The notes: generated by a model not told the origin, from the sequence alone. DNA of 64,000 bases from Manganibacter manganicus (GCF_002075885.1 NZ_MDET01000023.1:124001-188000); one strand, 5' to 3'. Positions 9,801-20,013 are shown, counted from the first letter of the stretch. Numbers and translations are program-made.

Positions 9801-11402
9801 TCACGCACCAGCGGCTTCTTCGGCCGGTTCAGCCTCAGTTGCGAGTTCTTCTTCGGTAATCCAGCCTGCCTTGAGCCGAGCGGCCATGACCATCTGCTCG
9901 GCATCCAAGCGCGAGACGCCATAATTGGCCAAAACACCCGGATAAACCTTGGTCTCGCCGTCCTTGCGCTCCTTCCAGCCGACAAGATCGTCAACGGCAT
10001 AGCCGGCAAAGTCTTCGATTGTCTTCACCCCGTCCTCGCCAAGTGTAACCATCATTGCTGTGGTGACACCGGGAATCTCGCGCAGCTCATCCTGAACGCC
10101 AAGCTCACCCCGCTTTGCGTCATGCTCCGCTTCGATCCGTTCAAGATATTCGCGGGCGCGCGTCTGGATCTCGCTTGCGGTGTCCTCGTCGAAACCGTCG
10201 ATGGACGAGATTTCGTCGGCATCCACATAAGCCACTTCCTCGACGCTAGTGAACCCTTCGGAGGCCAGCACCTGACCGACCATCTCGTCAACGTCGAGCG
10301 CTTCCATGAACAGGTTGGAGCGTTCGACGAACTCCTTCTGGCGACGTTGCGATTCTTCTTCTTCCGTCAGGATATCAATATCCCAGCCGGTAAGTTGAGA
10401 AGCCAGCCGCACGTTCTGCCCGCGGCGACCGATGGCCAGCGACAACTGATCGTCAGGCACCACCACCTCGATACGCTCAGCCTCCTCGTCCAGCACCACC
10501 TTGGCCACCTCAGCCGGTTGCAGCGCGTTGACGATGAAGGATGCGGCCGAAGGCGACCACGGAATGATGTCTATCTTCTCGCCCTGCAATTCGCCGACGA
10601 CGGCCTGCACGCGTGAACCACGCATACCGACACAGGCGCCGACCGGATCGATCGAGCTATCGCGCGAAATCACGGCGATCTTGGCGCGCGAGCCAGGATC
10701 GCGCGCTACCGACTTGATCTCGATGATGCCGTCGTAGATTTCCGGCACTTCCATCGTGAACAGCTTGGCCATGAATTGCGGATGGGTACGCGACAGGAAT
10801 ATCTGCGGGCCGCGCTGCTCGCGGCGCACGTCATAGACATAGGCGCGGACACGGTCACCGTATTTGTAGTTCTCGCGAGGAATCAATTCATCGCGGCGGA
10901 TGATCGCTTCACCACGGCCAAGATCGACGATGACATTACCATACTCGACGCGCTTGACGGTACCATTGACGATCTCGCCAATACGATCCTTGTATTCGTC
11001 ATATTGCCGATCGCGCTCGGCTTCACGCACCTTCTGCACAATGACCTGCTTGGCAGACTGGGCAGCGATACGGCCGAAATCCATCGGTGGAAGCTGCTCG
11101 GCAATGAAATCACCCACCTGGGCATCCGGGTTGCGCTCGCGCGCCGAAGAAAGCGCCATCTGGGTGGCGTAGTCCTCGACAGTTTCCACCACTTCCATCA
11201 GCCGTTGCAGCTTCATCTCACCGGTCTGCGGGTTGATGTCGGCGCGAATGTTGGTTTCCTGGCCATAGCGGGAGCGCGCGGCCTTCTGTATCGCGTCGGC
11301 CATCGCGTCGATGACGATCTGCTTGTCGATCGACTTTTCGCGCGCGACCGCATCTGCGATTTGCAAGAGTTCCAGCCTGTTGGCGCTTACAACCATTTTC
11401 AT
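9801..11402 (-). CDS. nusA: Transcription termination/antitermination protein NusA
   Basis: NusA binds RNA polymerase and modulates pausing, intrinsic termination and rRNA antitermination. The 533-residue product has an N-terminal polymerase-binding domain, an S1 domain (about residues 135-200, GTVKRVEYGNVIVDLG), two KH domains (GACVGMRGSRVQAVVGEL and LAIGRRGQNVRLASQL), and two C-terminal acidic helix-hairpin repeats ending in Glu/Ala-rich sequence. These are the features of proteobacterial NusA. It follows rimP by 38 bases. A terminator-shaped hairpin in the rimP leader means NusA could influence transcription of its own operon. Confidence 0.98.
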   Translation of the reverse strand: MKMVVSANRLELLQIADAVAREKSIDKQIVIDAMADAIQKAARSRYGQETNIRADINPQTGEMKLQRLMEVVETVEDYATQMALSSARERNPDAQVGDFIAEQLPPMDFGRIAAQSAKQVIVQKVREAERDRQYDEYKDRIGEIVNGTVKRVEYGNVIVDLGRGEAIIRRDELIPRENYKYGDRVRAYVYDVRREQRGPQIFLSRTHPQFMAKLFTMEVPEIYDGIIEIKSVARDPGSRAKIAVISRDSSIDPVGACVGMRGSRVQAVVGELQGEKIDIIPWSPSAASFIVNALQPAEVAKVVLDEEAERIEVVVPDDQLSLAIGRRGQNVRLASQLTGWDIDILTEEEESQRRQKEFVERSNLFMEALDVDEMVGQVLASEGFTSVEEVAYVDADEISSIDGFDEDTASEIQTRAREYLERIEAEHDAKRGELGVQDELREIPGVTTAMMVTLGEDGVKTIEDFAGYAVDDLVGWKERKDGETKVYPGVLANYGVSRLDAEQMVMAARLKAGWITEEELATEAEPAEEAAGA

Positions 11403-11440
11403 TTCTCCCGAGCATCTTCACCGGGTTCCCGGCGGCTCAA

Positions 11441-12076
11441 TCAAATTTCCTGTTCGCCCTGCGTCTGTTCATGCGCGCCGTCATCGGGTTCCGCATGCCG
11501 CTTCCGCGCATCCTTGCGGGCACGGTTGTCCTTGGAAAGCGCATCGCGGATCAGATCGTCGGTAAGGATCAGCCGCGCCTCGGCAATCGCATCGTAAGGG
11601 ACGCGCACGACCGGATCTTCACCATACGCGGCCTTGTCGCTTTCGATCACCACGCCATCTTCATCCGCCTCGGCGATCTTGCCACGAAATCGCTTGCGCT
11701 CGGAAACGAGCACCGAGGTTTCCAACTTCACCAGATGGCCGGCCCAGTCCGAAAAATCAGACTTTCGGACCAGAGGCCTGTCAATACCGGGCGACGAGAC
11801 TTCGAGATGATACGCTTTCTCGATTGGATCCTCGACATCCAACGCTGGCGAGACTGCGCGGGAAACCTCCTCGCAATCCTCAACCGTCATGGTGCCGTCG
11901 TCGCGCTCGGCCATGATCTGCAATGTCAGGCCATGCTGACCGGACAACCGAACCCTGACAAGACGGAAACCGACACCGCGCAGCACAGGCTGCACAATTG
12001 ACGCGATGCGCGCATCGATGCCGCTTTCGCGGATGATGCGATCGTCGCCGGTTTTCTCGTCCGTCGTCACTGTCAT
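11441..12076 (-). CDS. rimP: Ribosome maturation factor RimP
   Basis: RimP assists 30S subunit assembly. The 211-residue product carries the conserved [12 protein letters not shown] motif and the preceding [13 protein letters not shown] segment that define the family. The C-terminal tail is charged and lengthened, as in other Rhizobiales. It is the first gene of the rimP-nusA-ylxR-infB-rbfA-truB-rpsO-pnp operon. The 5' leader contains a strong hairpin followed by a U-run only about 30 bases before the start codon, so the promoter must lie upstream of this element and transcription must read through it. Confidence 0.96.
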   Translation of the reverse strand: MTVTTDEKTGDDRIIRESGIDARIASIVQPVLRGVGFRLVRVRLSGQHGLTLQIMAERDDGTMTVEDCEEVSRAVSPALDVEDPIEKAYHLEVSSPGIDRPLVRKSDFSDWAGHLVKLETSVLVSERKRFRGKIAEADEDGVVIESDKAAYGEDPVVRVPYDAIAEARLILTDDLIRDALSKDNRARKDARKRHAEPDDGAHEQTQGEQEI

Positions 12077-12103
12077 GCGACCTCGTTTGCGGTGGCCGGT
12101 AAC

Positions 12104-12135
12104 AAAAAAGAGCGGGACCGGTTGGACCCACTCTT
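12104..12135 (-). terminator. Terminator-shaped hairpin in the rimP leader (candidate attenuator)
   Basis: On the minus strand a 12-bp stem (arms AAGAGTGGGTCC and GGTCCCGCTCTT, one G-U pair and one mismatch) with loop AACC runs into six consecutive T residues. Only 27 bases separate the U-run from the rimP ATG, too few for a promoter plus ribosome-binding site. The element should therefore lie inside the transcript as an attenuator. The alternative is that it ends the tctCBA transcript and rimP has an unusual promoter. Confidence 0.7.
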
Positions 12136-12289
12136 CGTCATACCGACCAAGAATTTGAGACTCACATAACCCAAAGGCCTCTCGCTTTCAAGCCCAGGCT
12201 CTCAAGCGAGTTGCAGTGACGCGCAATGTCGCAACGACATGGCTGCATTGCGTTGACCGCCCTGGCACTTCGCTCCAGCACCCCTAATT

Positions 12290-12306
12290 ATGTTGCATTG
12301 CAACAT
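12290..12306. promoter_or_regulatory. Palindromic operator-like site
   Basis: Two perfect 8-base arms (ATGTTGCA and TGCAACAT) flank a single central base, 15 bases upstream of a small reading frame. The half-site TGTTGCAT recurs twice upstream of tctC at 15490 and 15502. The geometry is that of a dimeric repressor site; the regulator is unknown. Confidence 0.5.
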
Positions 12307-12321
12307 CAAAAGGGAAATATC

Positions 12322-12486
12322 ATGGCCGGTCATCGACAACATTCCAGGCTGGGCGGGTTTCTGGCACTGTTCGGCGACGCGATTGCAGCCGCCTCGGCCG
12401 TATCCTGCGGCCGCCAGCCGGATGCCGACAATTTGCGCGGGCTCGGCATCGACGCACGGCAGTTCCGCCGTATTCGCCATTTCTGA
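12322..12486 (+). CDS. Small conserved-looking protein, 54 aa
   Basis: An ATG preceded by AAAGGGAAATATC opens a 54-residue frame, running antisense to and just outside the tctA 3' end. The product has an Ala-rich helix (ALFGDAIAAASAV) followed by GRQPDADNLRGLGIDARQFRRI. I recognise this pattern (Ala-rich helix, GR.P, L..LGI....F) from short uncharacterised Rhizobiales proteins, some of which resemble DUF1127-type peptides, but I cannot name the family. The good ribosome-binding site, the palindrome upstream and the clean stop 7 bases before the converging tctA stop support a real gene. No function can be assigned. Confidence 0.6.
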   Translation: MAGHRQHSRLGGFLALFGDAIAAASAVSCGRQPDADNLRGLGIDARQFRRIRHF

Positions 12487-12493
12487 GAGAAAA

Positions 12494-14011
12494 TCAGTCC
12501 TCGTCGGCGGCAAGCTGCGCAAGGACCTTGCCCTTGCCGCGTGCCCGTAGAACAAGCGGCACAACAACGGCCGCCAAGGCCAACAACAACAATACAACCG
12601 CTATCGGCGATGACACCAGCGCCATCGGGTCACCCTGATTGATCGCCATTGCCCGCCTGAGTTGCTGTTCGGCAAGAGGGCCGAGAATGAGGCCGACAAC
12701 CACGGGGGCTATCGGATAGCCGAAGCGACGCAGGATATATCCCATCAGGCCGAAGGCCAGCAAGATACCGAGTTCGAAGGTGGAGGGATTGGCGCCGATC
12801 GTACCCAACGTGGCGAAAACCAGAATGCCGGCATAGAGCCAGGGCTTAGGAACCGATAGGAGCCTCACCCACAGCCCGATCAGCGGCAGATTTAAAACGA
12901 GCAGCATCAAATTGGCGACGAGGAGACTGGCGATAAGGCCCCACACCAGTTGCGGGCTGGTGGCAAACAGCAGCGGCCCCGGCTGTAATCCGAATTGCTG
13001 AAAACCGGCGAGCATGATGGCGGCGGTCGCCGTCGTCGGCAAACCGAGCGTCAGCAGTGGCACCAGCGTACCGGCAGCGGAAGCGTTGTTCGCAGCCTCC
13101 GGACCAGCGACCCCTTCGATTGCGCCATTGCCGAACTCTTCCGGCTTCTTCGTCAGTTGTTTCTCCACCGAATAAGACAGGAACGTTCCGATCTCCGCGC
13201 CGCCCGCCGGCATGGCTCCGATTGGAAAACCTATAAATGTGCCCCGCAGCCAAGGCTTCCATGAGCGTGCCCAGTCTTCCCGGCTCATCCAGACCGAACC
13301 CTTGACCGGCTCCACCTTGTCCTCACTGCTGTTTCGGGCTGCCGCCACAGACAATGTTTCGCCAATCGCGAACAGCGCCACGGCAAGAGTTGTTACTTCA
13401 ATGCCGTCGAGCAGGTCGGGAATGCCGAAGGCCAGGCGCGCTTGCCCGGTCTGCAGATCTATGCCGATGAGACCGAGCGCAAGACCGATGAACAACGCTG
13501 TAAGCCCCCGTAATGTCGAATCGCCAAAGGCAGCCGACACGGTCATGAAGGCAAGCACCATCAGGGCGAAATACTCGGCCGGACCGAACGATAGTGCAAA
13601 CTTCACGATGGTAGGTGCAATCAGCGCCAGGCCCATTGTGGCAATCAGGCCGGCGACGAAAGAGCCGATCGCAGCGGTTGCCAGCGCCGGCCCGCCCCGG
13701 CCTTTTCGCGCCATCTTGTTGCCCTCCAGCGCAGTCACAATCGATGCACTTTCTCCAGGCGTATTGAGCAGGATCGACGTGGTGGATCCGCCATACATGC
13801 CGCCATAATAGATACCGGAAAACATGATCAGCGAGCCCGCAGGATCAAGCTTGTAGGTGACGGGTAAAAGAAGTGCGACCGTAAGTGCCGGGCCGATGCC
13901 TGGTAAAACGCCGACCGCCGTGCCGAGTGTGACGCCAATCAGCGCATAGAACAGGTTTTGCAGTTCGAAGGCGACGAGGAATCCATGTCCGAGCAGGGCG
14001 AAGGTATCCAT
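12494..14011 (-). CDS. tctA: Tripartite tricarboxylate transporter, large permease subunit TctA
   Basis: TctA is the large membrane channel of TTT-family secondary importers, which take up citrate and other carboxylates together with TctB and a periplasmic binding protein. The 505-residue product has the family N-terminus ([25 protein letters not shown]), about twelve hydrophobic segments, and the second conserved loop [14 protein letters not shown]. The ATG at 14011 is preceded by AGGAATTCC. A longer frame to 14242 is rejected because it overlaps tctB and lacks conservation. The gene is last in tctC-tctB-tctA, with an 8-base gap after tctB. The substrate cannot be told from sequence. Confidence 0.93.
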   Translation of the reverse strand: MDTFALLGHGFLVAFELQNLFYALIGVTLGTAVGVLPGIGPALTVALLLPVTYKLDPAGSLIMFSGIYYGGMYGGSTTSILLNTPGESASIVTALEGNKMARKGRGGPALATAAIGSFVAGLIATMGLALIAPTIVKFALSFGPAEYFALMVLAFMTVSAAFGDSTLRGLTALFIGLALGLIGIDLQTGQARLAFGIPDLLDGIEVTTLAVALFAIGETLSVAAARNSSEDKVEPVKGSVWMSREDWARSWKPWLRGTFIGFPIGAMPAGGAEIGTFLSYSVEKQLTKKPEEFGNGAIEGVAGPEAANNASAAGTLVPLLTLGLPTTATAAIMLAGFQQFGLQPGPLLFATSPQLVWGLIASLLVANLMLLVLNLPLIGLWVRLLSVPKPWLYAGILVFATLGTIGANPSTFELGILLAFGLMGYILRRFGYPIAPVVVGLILGPLAEQQLRRAMAINQGDPMALVSSPIAVVLLLLALAAVVVPLVLRARGKGKVLAQLAADED

Positions 14012-14019
14012 CGGAATTC

Positions 14020-14517
14020 CTAGAAGAGGTTCTCGAGCGGACCGGCCGGAAGCGAGAGTTGGAGTCCCTTCGAGAAGACAACCCAGATGACAAGTGAGAT
14101 CACGATGCCGAGCGGCACAGTCATCCACAATGGTCCGCGGCCGAAACCGCGCGCCGTAAGCGCGAACAGAACTCCTGTCGCGATCGAGAATCCGGTTGTC
14201 TTGAGCAACAGCATCTGGCCGGCCAGACCAGCGACGATCCAAATGATCGGCCCGACATTCTCGGCTTCACGCTCGGGAAACTCCCCGCGCCATGCCTCGA
14301 CCGCCGTCCAGATGGAAAGGACTAAAAGAACTCCCGCAATGGCGTAGGGGAAGGCATTGGGACCGATACGCGAATAGCTTGCCGAATTCCCACCGGTGGC
14401 GGTGCTCCATGCAATCACGACCGCGATAATGGCAAGCACCGCCGCGATAACGAACGCCGCCCCGTCAGGGCGGCGCTCCTTACGCTGTGGCTCTTCCGGA
14501 ACAGGCTCGACGTTCAT
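14020..14517 (-). CDS. tctB: Tripartite tricarboxylate transporter, small subunit TctB
   Basis: The 165-residue protein has four predicted transmembrane segments, the hallmark of TctB. Hydrophobic stretches start near residues 22, 54, 86 and 122, with the conserved [15 protein letters not shown] segment between the first two. The ATG overlaps the tctC stop in ATGA, indicating translational coupling. Sequence conservation in this family is low, so the call rests on the four-helix pattern and its position between tctC and tctA. It forms the membrane complex with TctA. Confidence 0.88.
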   Translation of the reverse strand: MNVEPVPEEPQRKERRPDGAAFVIAAVLAIIAVVIAWSTATGGNSASYSRIGPNAFPYAIAGVLLVLSIWTAVEAWRGEFPEREAENVGPIIWIVAGLAGQMLLLKTTGFSIATGVLFALTARGFGRGPLWMTVPLGIVISLVIWVVFSKGLQLSLPAGPLENLF

Positions 14518-15461
14518 TTGACCAAGCCGATATCCTTCAGCACCACGGAGGTGGAGTCGATGTCCTTCTTCAACTCGGCGGAGAAGGCATCGCCGGAAAG
14601 AAACGTATCGGCCCAACCCTTGTCAGCAAGAACCTTTTTCCAGGCATCGGATTTGGCCATCTTCTCCATATCGGCGAGAATGGCCGCTTTCTGCTCGTCA
14701 CTGATGCCGGGTGCCGCAGCGACCATGCGCCAGTTCTGAATGACGACATCGACGCCGCTATCCTTGAACGTGGCTGTGTCGATCCCCTCAATGGGAGCAT
14801 CGCTCGAAACGCCGATGATGCGAAGTGATCCTGCCTTGATTTGCGATTCAAACTCGCCATAACCGGAGATCCCGGCCGTTACCTGCCCACCAAGAATGGC
14901 CGCCAAGGCTTCGCCGCCGCCACTATAAGCGATATAATTGATCTTGGTTGGATCGACGCCAACCGCCTTTGCGATCAGGCCGACGGTTATATGGTCCACG
15001 CCGCCGGCCGATCCTCCGGCCCAGGAAACCGCGCCAGGATCGGCTTTCAACTTCTCCACCAGCCCAGCCATATCCTTGATATCGGAATTGGCCGGCACGA
15101 CGACGACTTCGTATTCACCCGTCAGCCGAGCGATCGGGGTGACCTGCTCGAGCGTTACCGGCGAATTGTTGGTCAGGATAGCGCCCACCATGACATAGCC
15201 GCCGACAATCAGTTGCGACGGATCGCCCTTGGCATTGTTGACAAACTGGGCGAGCCCGATCGTGCCGCCAGCGCCGGGCACGTTATAGACCTGCACATTA
15301 CTGGAGATCTTTTCGTCTTGCAGCACGGTCTGCATGGCACGCGCGGTCTGGTCCCAGCCGCCGCCGGGAGACGCCGGTGCCATGATCTTGTAATCGGCGG
15401 CCGAGGCCTGTCCGGCCAGCACGACGACGGCACAGCCAAGAACGAACAATAGTTTACGCAT
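14514..15461 (-). CDS. tctC: Tripartite tricarboxylate transporter, periplasmic binding protein TctC
   Basis: The 315-residue product begins with a clear signal peptide ([21 protein letters not shown]) and continues with the Bug/TctC fold: [15 protein letters not shown] near the N-terminus and the [14 protein letters not shown] segment typical of these extracytoplasmic receptors. It captures an organic acid for the TctAB permease. The start at 15461 is chosen because AGGAGAGGAGAA lies immediately upstream; a frame to 15497 would delay the signal peptide by 12 residues. Two direct copies of TGTTGCAT lie 28 and 40 bases upstream of the ATG. The specific substrate is unknown. Confidence 0.92.
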   Translation of the reverse strand: MRKLLFVLGCAVVVLAGQASAADYKIMAPASPGGGWDQTARAMQTVLQDEKISSNVQVYNVPGAGGTIGLAQFVNNAKGDPSQLIVGGYVMVGAILTNNSPVTLEQVTPIARLTGEYEVVVVPANSDIKDMAGLVEKLKADPGAVSWAGGSAGGVDHITVGLIAKAVGVDPTKINYIAYSGGGEALAAILGGQVTAGISGYGEFESQIKAGSLRIIGVSSDAPIEGIDTATFKDSGVDVVIQNWRMVAAAPGISDEQKAAILADMEKMAKSDAWKKVLADKGWADTFLSGDAFSAELKKDIDSTSVVLKDIGLVK

Positions 15462-15489
15462 AAATTCTCCTCTCCTGCGGCTCATGCAT

Positions 15490-15509
15490 TGTTGCATTCA
15501 TTGTTGCAT
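15490..15509. promoter_or_regulatory. Direct repeat upstream of tctC
   Basis: TGTTGCAT occurs at 15490-15497 and again at 15502-15509, spaced 12 bases start to start, in the short region before tctC. The same half-site forms the palindrome at 12290. Spacing of about one helical turn suits cooperative binding of a regulator of the transporter operon. This is an inference from pattern only. Confidence 0.45.
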
Positions 15510-15621
15510 CGATAGCCGCTTAATTTCCACGCATGCTGCCCATTGCCAGGGCATTTTCTCAAACAGATAAGCGTTCCCTGCGACAACTTGTCAACCGTTC
15601 AGGAAGTGCCGATGAGGTTCC

Positions 15622-16338
15622 TTAACCGGCAGGCTGGTTGGGCTTCCTGGTGAATGTCAGATATGCGGGGCGGCGGCCTTCGCGCAAAGCCTTTGCTTCG
15701 TAACGCGTTCCGGGCCATCCAGGGTAAGCATCGCGCCAGTCGCTGGCGTCCCTCGCCAGCCAGTCAAAAGCCTCATGCTCGCGGCAGTGGAGAAGCGTCC
15801 AGTTTACGTAGGTGTCAATGTCGGACGCGAATCGGAAAACGGCTCCCGGTTTCAAAACACGCGCAAAGCGGTCGAGATTGATCCTGGAAACGAAACGCCG
15901 CTTCCAATGCTTCTTCTTCGGCCACGGGTCGGGGTAAAGAAGGTCGATACCGTCGAGCGAGGCTGGCGGCAGCCAGTCAAGTAGTTGCGTCGCATCGTCG
16001 TCATAAACGCGCAGATTGGCCAGAGGCTCCTTCTCGGCCGCGGCCATCATCTTGGCCATGCCATTGACGAACGGCTCTACCCCGATAAAGCCGCATGCCG
16101 GATTGGCCCGCGCCTCATGGCATAGATGCTCACCACCGCCGAAGCCGATTTCAAGGCGTACGGCTGAAACCGGCGCCTTGAAAAGCTCCGTCAAGTCACG
16201 CGGCGATGGGACAGCAAGGTCGAGCCCGTATTGTTCAAGGCCGTGTTCCAATGCCAGCGCCTGGAGGGGGCGCATGGCCTTGCCACGGCGCCGGCCAAAA
16301 AACGCTTCACTCGACCGGCTTGGCCGCTCACCAGACAT
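15622..16338 (-). CDS. trmB: tRNA (guanine-N7-)-methyltransferase
   Basis: TrmB makes m7G46 in the tRNA variable loop. The 238-residue product shows the SAM-binding motif [11 protein letters not shown] and the family signature [18 protein letters not shown], followed by a C-terminal [12 protein letters not shown] segment. The ATG at 16338 is preceded by TTGAGG at proper distance; a TTG four codons upstream is less likely. It follows metK by 19 bases in the same transcript and so sits beside SAM synthetase, whose product it uses. In related genomes trmB directly precedes rimP; here the tct block lies between them. Confidence 0.95.
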   Translation of the reverse strand: MSGERPSRSSEAFFGRRRGKAMRPLQALALEHGLEQYGLDLAVPSPRDLTELFKAPVSAVRLEIGFGGGEHLCHEARANPACGFIGVEPFVNGMAKMMAAAEKEPLANLRVYDDDATQLLDWLPPASLDGIDLLYPDPWPKKKHWKRRFVSRINLDRFARVLKPGAVFRFASDIDTYVNWTLLHCREHEAFDWLARDASDWRDAYPGWPGTRYEAKALREGRRPAYLTFTRKPNQPAG

Positions 16339-16357
16339 CTGCGTCCTCAAAGCGTGA

Positions 16358-17641
16358 TCAGGCAGCCAGGGTTTCCTTTTGGGAAACCGCTCCCTTCAGC
16401 GCCTTGACCAGATCCGTCTTCTCCCAGGAAAACGAACCGTCACGCCCCGGCTTGCGACCGAAATGTCCATAAGAGGACGTCTTGGCATAGATCGGGCGGT
16501 TCAGGTCAAGATGCCTGCGGATGCCGCTGGGCGACAGGTCCATCACATCGCGCAACGCCTCCTCCAGCACGGTTTCGTCCACCTTTCCAGTGCCATGCAG
16601 ATCGACATAGACCGACAGCGGCTGGGCAACGCCGATGGCGTAGGAAAGCTGGATCGTGCAGCGCTCCGCGAGCTTGGCGGCCACGACATTCTTGGCCAGA
16701 TAGCGGGCCGCATAGGCTGCCGACCGGTCGACCTTGGTCGTGTCCTTGCCGGAAAACGCACCGCCACCATGCGGAGCTGCACCGCCATAGGTGTCGACGA
16801 TGATCTTGCGCCCGGTGAGACCGGCATCGCCATCGGGGCCGCCGATCTCGAATTTGCCGGTTGGATTGATGTACCAGTTGCAATCGTCAGCGATCCTGAG
16901 ATCGCCCAACGCCTCTCGAATATAAGGTTCGACAACGCTGCGGACCTTGCGGGAATCCCAGCTTCCATCGAGGTGCTGCGTCGAGAGCACGATCTGCGTG
17001 GCCTCGGCGGCCTTGCCGTCGGCATATCTCACCGTGACCTGGCTCTTGGCATCAGGACCGAGCTTGCCCGCCTCGCCTTTGCCTTCATGGCGGGCAGCAG
17101 CAAGCAGTTCCAGAATCTTGTGACTGTAATAGATCGGCGCGGGCATCAGGTCCGGCGTTTCGCGGCACGCATAGCCAAACATGATGCCCTGATCGCCGGC
17201 GCCCTCTTCGCCCTGACGGTCGGACGCGTTATCGACGCCCTGCCCGATATCCGGCGACTGTCCATGGAGCAGGACATCGATCTTTGCAGTTTTCCAATGA
17301 AAACCCGCCTGCTCGTAGCCGATGTCGCGGATAGCCCGCCTCGCGACCGACTTGAATTTCGAAGGATTGACCAGAGGATGTCCAGCCGCATCCTTGAGAA
17401 TACCGCCTTGCTTGTCTTTCTTCAAAAGCGTGTCCGGCACACGCACTTCACCGGCAATGATCACGCGGTTGGTCGTTGCCAGTGTTTCACAAGCAACACG
17501 TACCTTCCAAGGATCCATGCCGGTCTTCCTCGCTTCGCGATAGACCAGATCGACTATCTCGTCGGAAATGCGATCACAGACCTTATCGGGATGGCCTTCA
17601 GCTACGGATTCAGATGTGAAGAAGTAATTGTGCCGCGTCAC
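16358..17641 (-). CDS. metK: S-adenosylmethionine synthetase
   Basis: MetK makes SAM from methionine and ATP. The 427-residue product has the diagnostic motifs [12 protein letters not shown] and GGGAFSGKD, plus the N-terminal [13 protein letters not shown] segment that binds ATP. It is slightly longer than the E. coli enzyme, as in other Rhizobiales. It lies between praR and trmB. I examined the 126 bases upstream for a SAM-responsive riboswitch and found no structure I could match, so regulation is unclear; PraR or its promoter may govern it. Confidence 0.97.
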   Translation of the reverse strand: MTRHNYFFTSESVAEGHPDKVCDRISDEIVDLVYREARKTGMDPWKVRVACETLATTNRVIIAGEVRVPDTLLKKDKQGGILKDAAGHPLVNPSKFKSVARRAIRDIGYEQAGFHWKTAKIDVLLHGQSPDIGQGVDNASDRQGEEGAGDQGIMFGYACRETPDLMPAPIYYSHKILELLAAARHEGKGEAGKLGPDAKSQVTVRYADGKAAEATQIVLSTQHLDGSWDSRKVRSVVEPYIREALGDLRIADDCNWYINPTGKFEIGGPDGDAGLTGRKIIVDTYGGAAPHGGGAFSGKDTTKVDRSAAYAARYLAKNVVAAKLAERCTIQLSYAIGVAQPLSVYVDLHGTGKVDETVLEEALRDVMDLSPSGIRRHLDLNRPIYAKTSSYGHFGRKPGRDGSFSWEKTDLVKALKGAVSQKETLAA

Positions 17642-17767
17642 GGGTGTCCCCTCTCGAAAAAATCAGCGCATTGCCGATTGGGCGGCCCGTGTTAGCGGCA
17701 GGAGATGCGGGGCGTCAAGCAAACTCGTTCTCTTGAACACCAGCAAGATACAACTGCAGAGCAGCAC

Positions 17768-18184
17768 TCAGAGAGAATCGTCGGAAAGGGTTTTGACGAG
17801 ATCGATGATCCGCCGCCGAACTTTAGGGTCCGTGATCCTGACGAACGCTCGATTAAGTTGAATACCCTCGGGAGATGCGCAGAAACCGATAATCGATCCC
17901 TCGGTATCGCTCTCCGCGAAACCTTGATGGCCGGCAATTTCCTGGCCCGGCGCACCTTCGAAGAAAAACGCGACAGGAGCACCGAGAATGGAAGCGATCG
18001 CCTGAAGCCGGCTGGCGCCCACCCGATTGGTGCCCTTTTCGTATTTCTGGATCTGCTGGAAGGTTATGCCAAGGCTCTCTCCCAGTTTCTCCTGGCTCAT
18101 GCCCAACATATTGCGGCGCAATCTGATGCGGCTGCCAACATGAACATCCGTCGGGTTCGGCTTCTTCTTGTTTTGCTCGACCAT
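17768..18184 (-). CDS. praR: XRE-family transcriptional regulator, PraR type
   Basis: The 138-residue protein has a helix-turn-helix in residues 18-72 (IRLRRNMLGMSQEKLG, FQQIQKYEKGTNRVGASRL) followed by a C-terminal region ending RRIIDLVKTL. Length, sequence style and position between lnt and metK match PraR/PhrR of Rhizobium and Sinorhizobium, which represses adhesion and biofilm genes and its own expression. AGGAACAT precedes the ATG. A sigma-70-like promoter with a perfect TTGACA lies just upstream and overlaps the lnt stop, so the gene is probably transcribed separately from lnt. The target genes in this organism are not known. Confidence 0.85.
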   Translation of the reverse strand: MVEQNKKKPNPTDVHVGSRIRLRRNMLGMSQEKLGESLGITFQQIQKYEKGTNRVGASRLQAIASILGAPVAFFFEGAPGQEIAGHQGFAESDTEGSIIGFCASPEGIQLNRAFVRITDPKVRRRIIDLVKTLSDDSL

Positions 18185-18287
18185 ATGTTCCTCGCCGAAT
18201 TCCTTTCGGCTTTCCGGTATTGTGCCTGACGCGGCAAACTATCCCAACCAAATTTGGCTGCATGCCGGCGCAAATATTCGACGACGC

Positions 18288-18316
18288 ATATGATTTCCCA
18301 ATATATCAATTGTCAA
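18288..18316 (-). promoter_or_regulatory. Candidate praR promoter
   Basis: On the minus strand TTGACA (18316-18311) and TCATAT (18293-18288) are separated by exactly 17 bases. The -35 is perfect and the -10 weak. The -35 overlaps the stop codon of the upstream lnt gene. Confidence 0.45.
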
Positions 18317-19905
18317 TTCGTCCGTAGCTTTCGTCTTACGTTCATGACCCACGCCGCTACGGCGAACAGTAGCATGATCACGAACCCGTTAACGCGCCGT
18401 TGGTATGCCGAAACAGTATGCACGCGATCCACCGGCACCGTCGCGTCCAAGACGCCACGGGCGTTGATCGCCAGAGCATCGACGATCCTGCCGCGTGCAT
18501 CAACGGTGGCCGAAATGCCGTTGTTGGCAGCACGCAACAAAGGTAAGCCGTTCTCGACCGCACGAACCTGCGCCTGCCTCAGATGCTGGTATGGACCGGG
18601 TGTATCTCCAAACCATGCATCATTCGTAACATTCACAATAAGCTGTGCTGACGTAACGTCAACAGCTACTAAATCGGGAAAGATCACCTCATAACAGATG
18701 AACGGCATGACCCGAACACCACCCGGTGCGATAATGACGTGACGGCTGGCACCGGCCGAAAACATAAGCGGTCCAGCCACGATCTGCTCGAGGCCAATAC
18801 TCCGCAGAAAGTCTGCGAATGGCAGGTATTCTCCGAAAGGTACAAGGTGGACCTTGTCCACCGCGTCAACGATCTCGCCCCGATCATTAATGGCAACGAC
18901 AGAGTTATAATAACGAGGCGGCGTTCCGCCATTGGCCGCCTCTTCTTCTCGCACCGCGCCGGCGATCAGCATCTGGCCTTCCCCCAGCATATCGCCCAGC
19001 GCGGTCAATGCATCGGGCCGCTCGGTGAACAGGAACGGCACCGAGGTTTCCGGCCACAGGATCAGTTGCGGCTTCTCCTGCCCCGCCTGCGGCGGCTGCG
19101 AGGACATGGCTATCATGGTGGCGAAGATGCGATCGCGAACGCTGGCGTTCCACTTTTCGCTGAGATCGACTGAAGGCTGCACAATCCGTACAGAAAGACT
19201 TTGCGGCGAAGGTGACGGTTTCTCGGTAAGCCGGATATAGCCATAGGTGAGATCGCCGGCCACCAGCAGGACGAAGACGAGCACTCCGGCGCGCCGATGG
19301 ATCGGCTGGGCCAATAATGCCGGCAGCGCGAAAACGAAGACGGCGAGCGCGTTCATGCCGATCATGCCGATAACGGAAACGCTCTGCATCAACAGCGGCA
19401 CCGGCATCGCCGCGTAACCAACCGCATTCCAGGGAAAGCCGGTGAACAGGAATTCGCGCAGCCACTCGGCCAGTGCGAAGCCAAAGGCGATCGCTGCAAT
19501 GCGCCAGATGCCGTCGCTCCACAGAGCCTTGGCTACCGCAGCAGCGAAGCCGTAGAAGAACGCCAACACGAACGGGATGCCCAGCACGGCAAAAGGCAGC
19601 GCCCAGGCAAACTGGTCCGCCTCAACCAGCAAGGCACCGCCGATCCACCACAACCCTGCAAGAAAATAGCCGAAGCCAAACCACCATCCGATTGCGAAAG
19701 CCGGCTGCAAACGGCGAAGCCAACCGTCGGACGGATCGCCGGTGGCGCCATCGAGCAGCCAAACGAGAACCGGAAAAGAGACGAAACAGGCAGCGAAGAA
19801 ATCATACGGCGCCTGGCCGAGGACCGCGAAGGCACCAGCCGCAAAGGCCACCAGGGCGCGCCGCCAGCCCCAAAGCAGAATTATGCGGCCAGAAAGGCGC
19901 TCCAT
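18313..19905 (-). CDS. lnt: Apolipoprotein N-acyltransferase
   Basis: Lnt adds the third acyl chain to the N-terminal cysteine of lipoproteins in the inner membrane. The 530-residue product has about six N-terminal transmembrane segments up to residue 220, a periplasmic nitrilase domain, and a final membrane helix near 508-522. The catalytic triad is visible as Glu286 ([11 protein letters not shown]), Lys351 ([17 protein letters not shown]) and Cys404 ([11 protein letters not shown]). It follows the CorC/TlyC-type gene, the usual neighbour (ybeX-lnt) across proteobacteria. Every key residue is present, so it should be active. Confidence 0.97.
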   Translation of the reverse strand: MERLSGRIILLWGWRRALVAFAAGAFAVLGQAPYDFFAACFVSFPVLVWLLDGATGDPSDGWLRRLQPAFAIGWWFGFGYFLAGLWWIGGALLVEADQFAWALPFAVLGIPFVLAFFYGFAAAVAKALWSDGIWRIAAIAFGFALAEWLREFLFTGFPWNAVGYAAMPVPLLMQSVSVIGMIGMNALAVFVFALPALLAQPIHRRAGVLVFVLLVAGDLTYGYIRLTEKPSPSPQSLSVRIVQPSVDLSEKWNASVRDRIFATMIAMSSQPPQAGQEKPQLILWPETSVPFLFTERPDALTALGDMLGEGQMLIAGAVREEEAANGGTPPRYYNSVVAINDRGEIVDAVDKVHLVPFGEYLPFADFLRSIGLEQIVAGPLMFSAGASRHVIIAPGGVRVMPFICYEVIFPDLVAVDVTSAQLIVNVTNDAWFGDTPGPYQHLRQAQVRAVENGLPLLRAANNGISATVDARGRIVDALAINARGVLDATVPVDRVHTVSAYQRRVNGFVIMLLFAVAAWVMNVRRKLRTN

Positions 19906-20013
19906 CCCGTCCCCACCTTGCGCGAATCAGGCGGAAACCGTTCTAGCAGCATGGAACCTCGCGTCCAAACACTGACGGGTGAAAACTCTTTGCCGTCCGT
20001 CAGGATCATAGGT

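Noticed and set aside
12202..12597. 131-codon minus-strand frame spanning the tctA end
   Set aside because: It overlaps tctA out of frame, is antisense to the better-supported small gene, and has no family features.
17642..17767. SAM riboswitch upstream of metK
   Set aside because: No structure matching known SAM riboswitch classes was recognised; only weak local inverted repeats are present.
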